Source: Methanoregula sp.
GTDB taxonomy: Archaea; Halobacteriota; Methanomicrobia; Methanomicrobiales; Methanospirillaceae
Length of the DNA stretch: 64,000 nucleotides
NCBI GenBank assembly: GCA_030694985.1
Contig: JAUYTV010000050.1
Coordinates: 40,139-104,138, forward strand
Reading direction: 5' to 3'
The notes beneath the pieces are model-generated. The model saw only the letters and a program-made list of their open reading frames with translations, searched no databases and was not told the DNA's origin. The stretch's first letter is position 1. Every line of letters begins with the position of its first letter. The position numbers and the translations under genes were made by a program. Shown here piece after piece: positions 36,257 to 46,037 of this stretch.

Positions 36257-36912
36257 CAGGTAAATCCTCCTAAAACAAGCTCGTGCCGGTCAGGAGTTGA
36301 CCGGATCTCCTGTGTAGTGTAGGTGATGGGGCGGGAGAAGAACGGTGCATTGAGGGTGAGACTCTCGTATTCTCCTCCTTCTCCGGCCAGATTGATGCGT
36401 CGTGCAGCAGCGACACGTTTGAGCCGGCTGATGAGATCCGTATTAAAATGTGCACCAAGGAACTTTTCATCAAGTCCTTCTGCGGCAGTGACGATGATCA
36501 TGGCATCCATGCGCTCTGCCACTTCCTGCAACAGGAGTTCTGTGTCCATGTGCCAGAGCGGAGTGAAGAGCTCAAGTCCGAGTTTGTCGGTGATCGTCTT
36601 AACCCGCCGGGCCTGGTATTCAGATGCGACTGCCCCGGCAATCACGCCTTTAATATCCAGTGTGGCAAGTCCGGCCTCGAGATCTGCCAGTTCATCTTCC
36701 TTGCGCCCGTGGGTTTCAATCTCTACGTATTCCATGCCGGCAACCCGCGCCATGACCGGTACTGCATCGAGATTCGCGGAATGGAACATGTATGAATCAC
36801 GATTTTTAGGGCGGGCAGTTACCATATACCGCACATCCTTTCCGCTGTCGGTTGCCTTCTGGCACGACAGGATCGAGTCCTTTCCTCCGGAAGTGAGTGC
36901 AGCCCAGCTCAT
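36256..36912 (-). CDS. diphthine-ammonia ligase-type PP-loop ATPase
   Basis: A 218-residue Dph6-like adenylating enzyme (TIGR00289/DUF71 group). The PP-loop LTSGGKDS is at residues 7-14, followed by EGLDEKFLGAH and the GEGGEYESL motif typical of the family. It probably amidates diphthine on archaeal EF-2, the last step of diphthamide synthesis; some relatives act in B12 salvage, so the role is likely but not proven. It sits 2 bp from the PfkB kinase gene. Confidence 0.85.
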   Translation of the reverse strand: MSWAALTSGGKDSILSCQKATDSGKDVRYMVTARPKNRDSYMFHSANLDAVPVMARVAGMEYVEIETHGRKEDELADLEAGLATLDIKGVIAGAVASEYQARRVKTITDKLGLELFTPLWHMDTELLLQEVAERMDAMIIVTAAEGLDEKFLGAHFNTDLISRLKRVAAARRINLAGEGGEYESLTLNAPFFSRPITYTTQEIRSTPDRHELVLGGFT

Positions 36913-36914
36913 GA

Positions 36915-37814
36915 TTATATTCCTATCACTCCCGGCTTATCAAGGGAGCCGAAATGTTGCTTGTACCGCACCTTCATTGCATCCCAGTCCGGCAGGTGAG
37001 TCTGGCAGCCCACATGTTCGACCACAAACGAGGCAGTGACAGTTCCGATCTTACAGCAGGTTACGGGAGTATAGCCGCGTACGTACGCCGAGAGGAACCC
37101 TGCGCGATACGCATCTCCGGCCCCGGTGGGATCAGTAAGTTTTACCGGAACTACCGGCACGAAATGCTCAAAACCTTTTGTATAGAGGGTACTACCATCA
37201 CCGCTCATGGTAAAGATTGCCGTATCCACCCGACTGACAAGCGCTTCACGGGTAATTGCAAGCGTATCGCACATCTGCCTGACTTCATGCTGGTTGGCAA
37301 AGAGGACATCGATATTTGCAATGATCGTTTCGAGCTGTTCCTTTGAATAATAAAATACGTCCTGCCCCGGATCGAATGAGGCAAACTCGCTTCGCTCTGC
37401 AATCCGGCAGTTGAAATTGGGATCCGCAGTTGCCATATGCACAAACGGAAGTGAAGGTGCATCGGAATCGGCAAATGCCTTTGAAGCGCCCCACTCGAAA
37501 AATGTCATCTGGTCCCCAGAGTCATCGGTAAACATGAACGCTGTCGGGGTATGGGTGCCCGGTACGACAAAAAACTGCTGTCCGACACCCAGTTTTTTCA
37601 TCCAGCGTTCATAGTCGCTTCCAGAAAAATCATCGCCAATGCACGATACCAGCGTCACCTGCTCGCCTAATGTTGCGATACCTGCTGCAATGTTTGCTGC
37701 GCCGCCGCCAAAATAGATCTGCCGGTCAGAGATATGTGTCGAGCAGTTCTTCTCCGGGAGATGAGCTACCCGGGATATGTGATCGATAGCCGTGTGCCCG
37801 ACGATATGGATCAT
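36915..37814 (-). CDS. PfkB-family carbohydrate kinase
   Basis: A 299-residue ribokinase-fold sugar or nucleoside kinase, with [17 protein letters not shown] at about 32-48 and the catalytic [13 protein letters not shown] motif near residue 230. The phosphorylated substrate is unknown. It overlaps the UPF0212 gene by 4 bp and precedes the diphthine-ammonia-ligase-like gene by 2 bp, forming a tightly packed operon. Confidence 0.88.
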   Translation of the reverse strand: MIHIVGHTAIDHISRVAHLPEKNCSTHISDRQIYFGGGAANIAAGIATLGEQVTLVSCIGDDFSGSDYERWMKKLGVGQQFFVVPGTHTPTAFMFTDDSGDQMTFFEWGASKAFADSDAPSLPFVHMATADPNFNCRIAERSEFASFDPGQDVFYYSKEQLETIIANIDVLFANQHEVRQMCDTLAITREALVSRVDTAIFTMSGDGSTLYTKGFEHFVPVVPVKLTDPTGAGDAYRAGFLSAYVRGYTPVTCCKIGTVTASFVVEHVGCQTHLPDWDAMKVRYKQHFGSLDKPGVIGI

Positions 37815-38149
37815 TGTTCCTGCACGTCCAATAATTTTAAGGGTATATCCCGTAGGGCTTTACCAATGGTCTGTTTGGCAATGCGTCCGGCATGTTCAGG
37901 TGTCTCAGCGCGGAATACTTTCATTTCCAGCACGAGACCCACAAGGGCAGTATCGGCCACTACGATTGCGCTTGACAATGTCTCTTCACAGTAGGGGCAG
38001 GCTAAAAAACCCGCCTCAACTTCAACGTACTTTGCCTGGGGGTTTAAGCGCTTCCCCGCTTCGCTGATAGCAATCCCGATCGCGTCATCCAGTGTTTTGA
38101 CATCGCGAACGAGCCAGGCGGATTCTATTGTTACAACATAATCTGGCAT
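37811..38149 (-). CDS. UPF0212 (DUF555) protein
   Basis: A 112-residue archaeal protein of the UPF0212 family. It begins with [15 protein letters not shown] and has a central CPYC motif (about residues 52-55) that may bind metal. It is small, soluble and of standard length. Function unknown. It overlaps the PfkB gene by 4 bp. Confidence 0.87.
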   Translation of the reverse strand: MPDYVVTIESAWLVRDVKTLDDAIGIAISEAGKRLNPQAKYVEVEAGFLACPYCEETLSSAIVVADTALVGLVLEMKVFRAETPEHAGRIAKQTIGKALRDIPLKLLDVQEQ

Positions 38150-38161
38150 TTTTTCTCACCA

Positions 38162-38689
38162 TTACCATGTATTCAAATGCACGTGTTCTCCCTCTGCCAT
38201 GCGCCCGGTAAGCTGTGCCGGTGGATGGCCTTTACCCACAGCAAGCAGTGAAACCGGACGGATGTGCGGGGGGAGGGAGAGTATTTTTCGCACTTCCTCA
38301 TCATCGAATGCGCCGGTCCAGCAGGACTGGAGATGACGTGCATGCGCTGCAAGCATCATGTATGTGCAGGCAATCGTTGCATCCTCAAGCCCGTACAGGA
38401 TCCCGCGATCACCATAGCGCGACATTGAACGGACATAGTTTGCGCATACAACAAAGATCGCTGGTGCCTTTTCGATATGTGCCTGGTCGAGTGCAGCCTC
38501 TGCCAGTGCGACACGGGTGTCTTCATCCGTAACAACAATGACATCCCATGATTCAAGGTTCCCGGCACTCGGCGCAGTGCCTGCACAGGTCACGAGGTAA
38601 TCGATCTCGTCCTGTGTAAGGGGCTCGCTGTCGTACTCGCGCACCGAAGAACGACTGGTTAAAAATCCTAAAAATTCAGAGGAGTCCAT
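38162..38689 (-). CDS. nitroreductase-family protein
   Basis: A 175-residue FMN enzyme: TSRSSVREYDSEP at the start, APSAGNLESWDV in the middle and LLAVGKGHPPAQ near the end. It diverges clearly from the 15270-15776 paralog. The physiological substrate is unknown. Its start overlaps the end of the upstream small gene by 14 bp, so the two are likely co-transcribed. Confidence 0.9.
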   Translation of the reverse strand: MDSSEFLGFLTSRSSVREYDSEPLTQDEIDYLVTCAGTAPSAGNLESWDVIVVTDEDTRVALAEAALDQAHIEKAPAIFVVCANYVRSMSRYGDRGILYGLEDATIACTYMMLAAHARHLQSCWTGAFDDEEVRKILSLPPHIRPVSLLAVGKGHPPAQLTGRMAEGEHVHLNTW

Positions 38690-39041
38690 GTTCTGAAAGT
38701 ACCTGCCACGCTTCCTGTGCGGGCGTTGTGGATGCGCTGATTGCAGCAGCGATTCTCTGCGAAGCCTGCTCGGGCTGGTTGCTCTCCGTTAACGAGATCG
38801 CTTCATTCAAAGCATTGATAGCTTTTGAGAATTCGTTCTGCCCGGTGCTCTTTAATGCAAACTGGAGTTCGCTTCGTATTGACTCCATCATCATGAGGAG
38901 CATTCGCCGCCCGCCCGCCCGCTCCTGTTCAGAAAAGCCGGTAAGCGCGAGACAGAACTGGGATGCCATAATCAGTTCGGACTTTGCCTTTTCCCCAAAC
39001 TGGTAACTTTTAACTGCAGTCTTTAGATCCATACTCACCAT
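38676..39041 (-). CDS. helical hypothetical protein
   Basis: About 121 residues, almost wholly helical (EKAKSELIMASQFCLAL..., NEAISLTESNQPEQASQ). No signal peptide or catalytic motif is visible. It probably forms a helical bundle; no family recognised. The start is ATG 39041 or 39032; the longer frame to 39140 reads through promoter-like AT-rich sequence. It overlaps the nitroreductase gene by 14 bp. Confidence 0.6.
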   Translation of the reverse strand: MVSMDLKTAVKSYQFGEKAKSELIMASQFCLALTGFSEQERAGGRRMLLMMMESIRSELQFALKSTGQNEFSKAINALNEAISLTESNQPEQASQRIAAAISASTTPAQEAWQVLSEHGLL

Positions 39042-39164
39042 AGTTGTTGTGGATAAAAGATAGTTATCCTTGACGGAATAATTCTTTAAAAAAACTGATT
39101 TTAAAAAACCAGAATGGGTAGACGTTTGTCCACCCGACACGGGCTATAGATTATCTTTCTTATA

Positions 39165-39497
39165 TTACCGTGCAGACTTTGCCTTTGCACCGAGTGCAGA
39201 GACTTTGGGCCTGCTCATGCGCCTGCGAATCATCGGGTTTGCCGTGGATTCGTTCAAACCGGATCCTCCGGACCTGTCGCCCCTGCTGCCGCCGCGCCTG
39301 CCGCCACCGCCTCCACGTTTTCCGCCGCGCCCCTGCATTGCTTCTGCTGCTGCATCGATCTGCTTGACGTTTGCGCCTGCTTTGAATCGCTGGTTCGGGC
39401 CGGGTGTTTTTGCCAGTCCTTCCTTTTTCGGGACGAGCCTGATCTTACCTTTTACTCCCTTAACCTGTGCCCATGCTGTTGTTCCTGTCTTGCCCAT
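39165..39497 (-). CDS. DUF5350 protein, small basic Gly/Arg-rich
   Basis: A 110-residue methanogen protein beginning MGKTGTTAWAQVKGVKGKIRL, matching DUF5350. The middle has a Gly/Arg-rich run (GRGGKRGGGGGRRGGSRGDR) resembling RGG RNA-binding tails, and the end is basic. It probably binds RNA or the ribosome (inference). It stands alone, between the translation genes gatE and the helical protein. Confidence 0.85.
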   Translation of the reverse strand: MGKTGTTAWAQVKGVKGKIRLVPKKEGLAKTPGPNQRFKAGANVKQIDAAAEAMQGRGGKRGGGGGRRGGSRGDRSGGSGLNESTANPMIRRRMSRPKVSALGAKAKSAR

Positions 39498-39581
39498 AAT
39501 TAAACTCCTTATCTAATTCTGTCCCACCACTCATAAAGGTTCGCGCCTGAATCCTGTGTATTTGCGAATCAAAAGGGTGGA

Positions 39582-41438
39582 TTATCTGTTTTTATCGGCG
39601 ACTGCCGCATCGATCTCTTTTCTTAAGATCTCGCTGACGAGCTTGCCATCCACCGAGCCCCGGACTTCTTCCATCACGAGGCCCATGAGGGGGCCAAGTG
39701 TGGCTTTGCCTTTTTCTTTTACAAAGTCAGAGCGGGAGGCGATGATCTTTTTAACAACGATCTCGAGTTCTGCGCGCGAGATGGCAGGAGCCAGTTCTGC
39801 AAGGGCTGCATCTGCTGTAGATCCTGCGGCAATGCTGCGCAGGAGTGCCGGAACGGCTTCTTTTGCGGTCCGTCCGTTTTCCACGGCATGCCAGATCGCG
39901 AGATAACTCTCATCCGATACTGTACGGATCTCAACACCTTCACGCCGGAGTTCGGTTGCGGTGGACAGCAGGGTGAATGCTGCAAGTTTGGGTTTGATCT
40001 TTTCGCTGACTGCTCTTTCAAAAAGCGGCAGTTTATCTGATGCGGCCAGCTGGAGCGCATAGTTCAGATCGATTGCATAGTCCTTTGCGTAACGTTTTGC
40101 CTTGTGTGTGAGAAGTTCAGGCAGGATTACTGCGTCCCATCGCTCTTTTCCGATGATTACCGGCAGGACATCGGTCTCAGGATACATCCTTGCTGCGCCG
40201 GGCAGCGGGCGCATGTACGCGGTACTGCCGTCTTCTAACATTTTCCGCGTCTCTTCCGGAACGGGAGTATCGGAGAGTGCCATGCCTGCCCGGATAATCA
40301 CCTGGTTGAGTGCACACGCAGCCTGTTTTTCATGTGCTCCTGAAACAATGATGACGCAGTCCTGTTCTTCTGCATGCATGTGGCTGCGAAGCATGGTGAC
40401 TTCTTCTTCAGTCACGCCATATGCGGGGAGTTCATCGGTGTGGAAAATACCGCCCACCCCGCATTTCTTGGCATAATCCGACATCTCGCTGCCGAGTCTG
40501 CGACCCGGCTGGATCTCGCGCCCGACAAATCCTTCAAATCCTTTGAGGGTGATAGCCATGATCCTTTTTGCTTTTTTAAGAACGGTTGATTTCGTCTCTT
40601 TGAACAGGCCTGTCACATCCTGCGTTGCTGCATGGGAGACCGAAGCATTACGCCCCCGCAGTTCATCGCGGATGGCAAGGAGTGCCTGCTGCCGCTGCAC
40701 TTCGCGTTTCACTACTTCTGCGATGAGGTCAAGTTCCTGCACTCCCTTGATCTCGACCCGTGCACCGCTCGCAATCGAGATATTCACATCCTGCCGGATC
40801 GTGCCGATCCCGCGCTTGACTTTTCCTGTGGAACGCAGCACCATGCCGATATACTCGGCCACCTTCTGCACCTCTTCGGGGGTATGCATGCAGGGTGACG
40901 TGGTGATCTCGATTAAGGGAATACCGAGCCGGTCGAGCGAAAAGAGATCGTCTTTTACCCGCTGGGCTGCTTCCTCTTCAAGACAGATCGTTTCGATCTC
41001 CCCACCGTTTGGAAGCACTCCTTTGACTGCTACAAGTGCGGTTCGCTGGAACCCGCTCGTGTTCGAACCATCGATGACGAGCTTGCGCATAACGTGAATC
41101 TGCGGGATGGCAGTCATGCCAAACATCTTGCCTATAGTCAGGCAGACCGAGAGCGCTTCATCGTTTAACGGCGCCGGGGGTTCCTCATCGTTCTCGACAA
41201 GGCACGTTGTATCGTACGTATAATACTGGAACTTCCGGTCACGTTTCATCTCCTCTTTTGCTGCCCGGTCGATCTCGCCCATCTCGCTCTCGGTAGCCCG
41301 CAGGTAACGGAAAAATTCCCCGCTGTGTTCGTTCACTTCGCGGAGTTTTGTCGGGCAGTGGCAGAACAGTTTTTCTTTAGTATCCAGCTGCTGGTGGATC
41401 TCGATTCCTGCAACCAGTCCCAACGCCTTATAATCCAT
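39582..41438 (-). CDS. gatE: Glu-tRNA(Gln) amidotransferase subunit E
   Basis: A 618-residue archaeal tRNA-binding and kinase/transamidase subunit of GatDE. GatB-like cradle motifs are present near the start (GIEIHQQLDTKEKLFCHCP) with VEIKGVQELDL, followed by an AspRS-like insertion and a C-terminal YqeY-like tail. It phosphorylates and amidates Glu on mischarged tRNA-Gln. The length is normal. Its start overlaps the gatD end by 11 bp. The substrate tRNA-Gln is encoded 5.4 kb away at 34065. Confidence 0.96.
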   Translation of the reverse strand: MDYKALGLVAGIEIHQQLDTKEKLFCHCPTKLREVNEHSGEFFRYLRATESEMGEIDRAAKEEMKRDRKFQYYTYDTTCLVENDEEPPAPLNDEALSVCLTIGKMFGMTAIPQIHVMRKLVIDGSNTSGFQRTALVAVKGVLPNGGEIETICLEEEAAQRVKDDLFSLDRLGIPLIEITTSPCMHTPEEVQKVAEYIGMVLRSTGKVKRGIGTIRQDVNISIASGARVEIKGVQELDLIAEVVKREVQRQQALLAIRDELRGRNASVSHAATQDVTGLFKETKSTVLKKAKRIMAITLKGFEGFVGREIQPGRRLGSEMSDYAKKCGVGGIFHTDELPAYGVTEEEVTMLRSHMHAEEQDCVIIVSGAHEKQAACALNQVIIRAGMALSDTPVPEETRKMLEDGSTAYMRPLPGAARMYPETDVLPVIIGKERWDAVILPELLTHKAKRYAKDYAIDLNYALQLAASDKLPLFERAVSEKIKPKLAAFTLLSTATELRREGVEIRTVSDESYLAIWHAVENGRTAKEAVPALLRSIAAGSTADAALAELAPAISRAELEIVVKKIIASRSDFVKEKGKATLGPLMGLVMEEVRGSVDGKLVSEILRKEIDAAVADKNR

Positions 41439-42636
41439 GAGCGGACCTCCGGTTTAATTCGCCTTTGAGATCGGTCTGCATCATCACAGCCGCTTTTGTT
41501 TTATCCTTTACGTTGCCCAGCACCCACATCAGTTTCACAAATGCCACTTCAGGAAGCATGTCGCCGCCTTCTATGACTCCAGCATTCAGGAGATCGCGTC
41601 CGGTATCATACACCCGGTCACAAACTCTCCCGTGCATGCACTGCGATGTCATAACAACGAGCGTCTCTGCCTCGATTAGTTTTGTGATGGCGGGGATGAG
41701 CAGCGTGCTCACGTGTCCAAGGCCCGTACCCGAGAGCACGAGGCCCTTGTATCCTTCATATGCCCGGATCAGGTCCGGAGACATACCCGGATAGAACTGT
41801 AAGAGGGCGCAATGGGGTTCGAGATTATCGTGAAGAGCAAGTGTATGACTCCCGCGCCGGACCGCATCTGTCGTTAAGGCTACTGCACGGGACGGGTAGG
41901 CAACAGAACCGATGGCTGGCAGGCCCACGCTCTGGAATGCATCGCGGCGTGAGGTGTGCAGCTTGCGCACCCGTGTGCCACGGTGGATTGCGCAGGTGTC
42001 ATCGTTTGTGGTTGCATGCATCACAACGGCAACTTCCCCGAGATCGCCCGTAGCCGCTGCGGCTGCACACACAGCATTCATCGTGTTATCGCTTGAAGGG
42101 CGATCTGCTGAACGCTGCGAGCCGACAAAAATGATCGGGACGGGTGTATCGATCATGAAACTGATAGCAGCTGCACTGTACGCCATGGTGTCAGTGCCGT
42201 GCGTGACGATGATACCAGCAGCATCATTCTTAATCTCTGTGTATACTGCACGGGCAAGTTCCTGCCAGATCACAGGAGTCATGTTCTCTGACAGGATTGC
42301 AGCGAGCGGGAGGGTGCGGTAATTGGCAATCTGTGCGAGCTCGGGGATAGCTGTCAGGATGTCGCTCGCATCGAACTGGCTGCTGACAGAGCCGGTCCGG
42401 TAATCGATCCGGCTTGCAATGGTTCCGCCAGTTGAGATAATCGAAAGATCCGGTAGCCCCTCAGTTTTATTCACCACGCGTGATCGTGAGGGTGCAGGGA
42501 CAGACTGTTCGATGCAGGTGCAGGACGATGGAGGTACACCGATATTGTAACCCGAACTGAGTTTTACTACTGCCATGCCATCACGGCTGGTGATGTAAAT
42601 CCCTTTATGGGTCTTACCCCCGTAATCGCATGACAC
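41428..42636 (-). CDS. gatD: Glu-tRNA(Gln) amidotransferase subunit D
   Basis: A 402-residue L-asparaginase-like glutaminase subunit. After an N-terminal beta domain come the two catalytic motifs, IISTGGTIASRIDY (about 68-81) and VTHGTDTMAY (about 160-169). It releases ammonia from glutamine for GatE. The 11-bp overlap with gatE supports one bicistronic unit. Confidence 0.96.
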   Translation of the reverse strand: MSCDYGGKTHKGIYITSRDGMAVVKLSSGYNIGVPPSSCTCIEQSVPAPSRSRVVNKTEGLPDLSIISTGGTIASRIDYRTGSVSSQFDASDILTAIPELAQIANYRTLPLAAILSENMTPVIWQELARAVYTEIKNDAAGIIVTHGTDTMAYSAAAISFMIDTPVPIIFVGSQRSADRPSSDNTMNAVCAAAAATGDLGEVAVVMHATTNDDTCAIHRGTRVRKLHTSRRDAFQSVGLPAIGSVAYPSRAVALTTDAVRRGSHTLALHDNLEPHCALLQFYPGMSPDLIRAYEGYKGLVLSGTGLGHVSTLLIPAITKLIEAETLVVMTSQCMHGRVCDRVYDTGRDLLNAGVIEGGDMLPEVAFVKLMWVLGNVKDKTKAAVMMQTDLKGELNRRSAHGL

Positions 42637-42662
42637 CAGATCGCCGGATTTCAGCGCGACCG

Positions 42663-44144
42663 TTATGCTACCAGCCTCCGTGCATCCGTGATGAGTTCAT
42701 CCTTTGCCTTTGAGAGTTTTAAAAGCCGTTCGTCAATCAGTGTGGAATCCTTATCGAGCTGCTTCTTCCGTTCATCGAGTGCGATCTTTGTGGCAAACGG
42801 TGCCGGGCCCCCGGGTGCCTTTCGCAATGAGACCGAATGTGTGGCATCGAGTGCCTCATCGATCTTCTCCTGTGTGAGTCCTTTTGCTGCAAGAGAAATT
42901 CCATTATTGAGCTCATGCGCTGCTTCATCCAGTGTTGCAAGCGACAGGCTGCCTTTCTGCACAGCCCTGCCTACAATATTGTGGGCGGTGCGGAACGGAA
43001 GGCCATAGTTTCTTACAAGCGTATCTGCAAGTTCGGTTGCCGTGGAAAATCCTTTGCCAGCTTCTTCCTTCATCCGCTCTGTATCAAAAGTCGCACTCGC
43101 GAGCATGTCGATGAGCAGGCGCAGACATTCCTTTACATCCCGCATTCCGCGCCAGATATTTGGGGTGAGTTCCTGCAAGTCACGATTGTAACTCATAGGA
43201 AGTCCCTTAACCGTCATCATAGCTGCCGAATATGCACCAAAGACCGAGCCGCTCTTTGCCCGCATGATCTCTGCGGTGTCCGGGTTCTTCTTCTGGGGCA
43301 TGATGGAGGACGTTGAACAGAAGGCATCATCGAGCGAAACGAACTTTACAAATGAAGTACTCCAGATGATCAGTTCCTCACAGAGCCTGCTCGTATTGGC
43401 CATCAGTATTGATAGATCGGCAAGCACTTCGAGCGCAAAGTCCCGTCCTGCCACAGCATCCATCGTATTGGTTACGAGGCCGTCAAAACCAAGCAGGCGT
43501 GCAGTGAGTTCGCGGTTGATAGGATAACCGGTTGATGCAAAGGCTGCTGCACCGAGCGGAGACAGGTTCACCCGTATATATGCATCTTTAAGCCGGTCAA
43601 AGTCCCGCGAGTACATCTGCTCGTAGGCCAGGAGGTGATGGGCGAGGGTGGTGGGCTGGGCATGCTGAAGGTGGGTGAAACCGGGCATTATCGTGTCCAT
43701 ATGCTTCTCTGAAAGGGCAACAAGCACTTCGCGGACTTTTAAAAGTGCGGCCATCTGTTTGAGAAGGTCATCGCGCAGTTTGATCCGGATACAGGTTGCA
43801 ACCTCATCGTTGCGGGACCGTCCCATATGCATGCGGCCTCCAACATCAACACCTACGGTCTCGATCAGCAGCGTCTCAATTCCTGCATGCACATCTTCAA
43901 ACCTGTCATCGAACACATCTTCAGGTATTCCCTCATCGAACAGTTCCAGCAGTGCCGGGATGAGTTGTTTTGTAATATCGCGGTCTATGATCTTTTGTTT
44001 GTCCAGCATCAGCACATGGGCGATATCTACGAGCACATCTGCATCCGCAATGTAGCGGTCGGCACGCATCGAGGAGAGAAAGTGCATCATCTCTCCGGTC
44101 CTTTCTCCCGAAAGGCGCCCCAGCCTTACAACATCGGTTCGCAT
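42663..44144 (-). CDS. argH: argininosuccinate lyase
   Basis: A 493-residue fumarase/aspartase-superfamily enzyme that cleaves argininosuccinate to arginine and fumarate. The signature SSIMPQKKNPD (about 275-285) is intact, and THLQHAQPTT carries the catalytic His. ATG 44144 is chosen because GGTGAA lies just upstream and the longer frame to 44324 overlaps the neighbouring HTH gene. It is 26 bp from gatD. Confidence 0.95.
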   Translation of the reverse strand: MRTDVVRLGRLSGERTGEMMHFLSSMRADRYIADADVLVDIAHVLMLDKQKIIDRDITKQLIPALLELFDEGIPEDVFDDRFEDVHAGIETLLIETVGVDVGGRMHMGRSRNDEVATCIRIKLRDDLLKQMAALLKVREVLVALSEKHMDTIMPGFTHLQHAQPTTLAHHLLAYEQMYSRDFDRLKDAYIRVNLSPLGAAAFASTGYPINRELTARLLGFDGLVTNTMDAVAGRDFALEVLADLSILMANTSRLCEELIIWSTSFVKFVSLDDAFCSTSSIMPQKKNPDTAEIMRAKSGSVFGAYSAAMMTVKGLPMSYNRDLQELTPNIWRGMRDVKECLRLLIDMLASATFDTERMKEEAGKGFSTATELADTLVRNYGLPFRTAHNIVGRAVQKGSLSLATLDEAAHELNNGISLAAKGLTQEKIDEALDATHSVSLRKAPGGPAPFATKIALDERKKQLDKDSTLIDERLLKLSKAKDELITDARRLVA

Positions 44145-44187
44145 CTCTTCACCAAATTCAATACTTTTATTTTTAGCGGCGAACTGA

Positions 44188-44721
44188 TTAAATCCACGCC
44201 TTTTTAGCTGCAAGTCCGATCGCTGCCTGTACAGATTCGCGGGGAATGATCGTTGCGACTGGCACACGGACGATCTGTTCGATGACACTGGATACAATAG
44301 GAGCGCAGACAATTGCGCTCGCACCTTCGCGCTCAGCCCTTACTGCTGCAACAATTGCATCTTCCATTGTATGCACCGGATACTCGCGCACACGAATACG
44401 ATGCCCTTCAACATCCGTCATCCGTTCCTCAACGCTTTCCAGAACTGAACGGGCAGCGATCAATCCAATGAACGCCTCATTGCCCACATGATATTGCTGG
44501 CGCATGGCGCGGATTATCGCCCGGAGTGTGGAGAGGTTGGGGGATCGTTTTCCGTGTATGATTTTGTAGAGTGAACTTTGTGCGATCCCACTCTTCTCTG
44601 AGAGTTCCCGTACGCTGATACGCAGATCGAGTTTTAAGAGATCATTGAGTGTGGTCACGAACTCTTCATCTGAGACCAGTGCTGCGCGCATGAGCCGGTC
44701 AATTGGATCCACCTGTACCAT
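44188..44721 (-). CDS. HTH transcriptional regulator with PrpR_N-like sensor domain
   Basis: A 177-residue protein. The N-terminal half holds a Xre-type helix-turn-helix (LSEKSGIAQSSLYKIIHGKRSPNLSTL, about 38-64). The C-terminal half (SAIVCAPIVSSVIEQIVRVPVATI) resembles the ligand-binding N-domain of PrpR. It is divergent from the ABC importer genes, so it may control them (inference). Confidence 0.8.
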   Translation of the reverse strand: MVQVDPIDRLMRAALVSDEEFVTTLNDLLKLDLRISVRELSEKSGIAQSSLYKIIHGKRSPNLSTLRAIIRAMRQQYHVGNEAFIGLIAARSVLESVEERMTDVEGHRIRVREYPVHTMEDAIVAAVRAEREGASAIVCAPIVSSVIEQIVRVPVATIIPRESVQAAIGLAAKKAWI

Positions 44722-44766
44722 ATATTAGATACAATCAGGTTAATTATTGATTAATTTTTCCTGTCT

Positions 44767-44805
44767 TGTCCAAACTTTATAAAAAAATCTTTTCATATAT
44801 GGACA
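44767..44805 (+). promoter_or_regulatory. promoter and possible operator of ABC importer
   Basis: ACTTTATAAAAAAAT (about 44774-44788) looks like a TATA box. Inverted TGTCCA (44767-44772) and TGGACA (44800-44805) flank it symmetrically. The divergent HTH gene starts about 45 bp to the left, so the site could serve both directions. Confidence 0.45.
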
Positions 44806-44919
44806 GTTAAAGTAATTATATGGTACAAAAGTAAAAAATTTCGAGTAAAATTAATACAAAAAGATAGATATTATGTCCTAATAGAGCACTTTTTATCATT
44901 GACAGAGTAACACTTCTCT

Positions 44920-45924
44920 ATGAAACATATGAGGATTACTGTAATTGCGCTCATTGCTATTGCCCTTTTACTGATCACTGCCGGCTGCACGCAGCCTGCG
45001 GGAACAAGCGGAACTAATACCGCAGCTCCTATCAAGGAACTCCGGATTGGCTACCAGCCAAGTACCCACCAGATGGCCCACACCACCGCGATGGATAAGG
45101 GCTGGTGGCAGCAGGATCTTGCCCCCCTAGGTGTCCAGAAAGTCTCTGACAAGGTCTTCCCGAGCGGCCCGCCCGAGATGCAGGCCATGATGGCCGGCGA
45201 ACTCGATGTTGCCTATGTTGGTGCAGCCCCGGTCCTGACCGCACTCGCCACCGGGCTTGACGCCAAGATCATTGCTGGTGTCAACACACAGGGTTCAGAC
45301 CTTGTCGTAAGAAATGATCTCGATTACAAGAGTCCGCAGAGTCTGACCGGGCTGACCATTGCTACCTTCCCGGTCGGCAGTATCCAGGATACCGTCCTGC
45401 GTAACTGGCTCCAAAAGAACAACCTCACTCCGGACAAGGATGTCTTCATCAGGGGCATGAGCCCGGGCGATGCCGTTACGGCAATCACTGCCGGTAAAGT
45501 TGATGCGGTCTTCCTGCCAACCCCCTCCCCGAGCACGGTCGTGAACCAGGGCAAGGGCAAGGTCGCCGTCCAATCCAAAGAGATGTACCCCAACCACACC
45601 TGCTGTGTCCTTGTTGTCAGCGGCAAGCTGATCCGGGAGCACCCGGAGATCGTCCGTCAGATCATCAAGACCAACGATAAGGCGGTTGCCTGGAACATGG
45701 CGAACCTCGATGAGGCGGCAGCGATTTACTCAACAAAGACCGGCTCCAAACTCGCGGATGTTACCGCATCGTTAAAGGAGTGGGACGGCAGCTGGGCATC
45801 AGACCCCAACATCATTGTCGACTCGGTCGTTGATTACGCGAATATCCAGTACAAACTCGGGTTTATCAAGAAACCGCTCACCAAGAGCGATATCTTCGAT
45901 CTCACGTTCTACACCAAGAACTAA
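44920..45924 (+). CDS. ABC transporter substrate-binding lipoprotein (NrtA/SsuA/TauA-like)
   Basis: A 334-residue periplasmic-type binding protein. It has a lipoprotein signal (ALLLITAGC), then LRIGYQPSTHQMA, GPPEMQAMMAGELDVAYVGAAP and PVGSIQDTVLRNWL typical of the nitrate/sulfonate/taurine/thiamine-precursor class (SBP_bac type). It captures a small anion or organic substrate outside the cell; the substrate is not deducible. Permease and ATPase genes follow. Confidence 0.9.
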   Translation: MKHMRITVIALIAIALLLITAGCTQPAGTSGTNTAAPIKELRIGYQPSTHQMAHTTAMDKGWWQQDLAPLGVQKVSDKVFPSGPPEMQAMMAGELDVAYVGAAPVLTALATGLDAKIIAGVNTQGSDLVVRNDLDYKSPQSLTGLTIATFPVGSIQDTVLRNWLQKNNLTPDKDVFIRGMSPGDAVTAITAGKVDAVFLPTPSPSTVVNQGKGKVAVQSKEMYPNHTCCVLVVSGKLIREHPEIVRQIIKTNDKAVAWNMANLDEAAAIYSTKTGSKLADVTASLKEWDGSWASDPNIIVDSVVDYANIQYKLGFIKKPLTKSDIFDLTFYTKN

Positions 45925-46037
45925 AAAAACCAATCAACCAACCTTTTTCTCTCTTAAGGTTGTTTATTATTCAGAAACATTTGTGAGCTCCAGTCAGGGG
46001 AAATCCGGTTGGAAGACACAAAGAGGCATAACCACTC

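Noticed and set aside
42688..43316. Plus-strand frames across argH
   Set aside because: Shadows of the argH coding strand; argH carries the full lyase signature.
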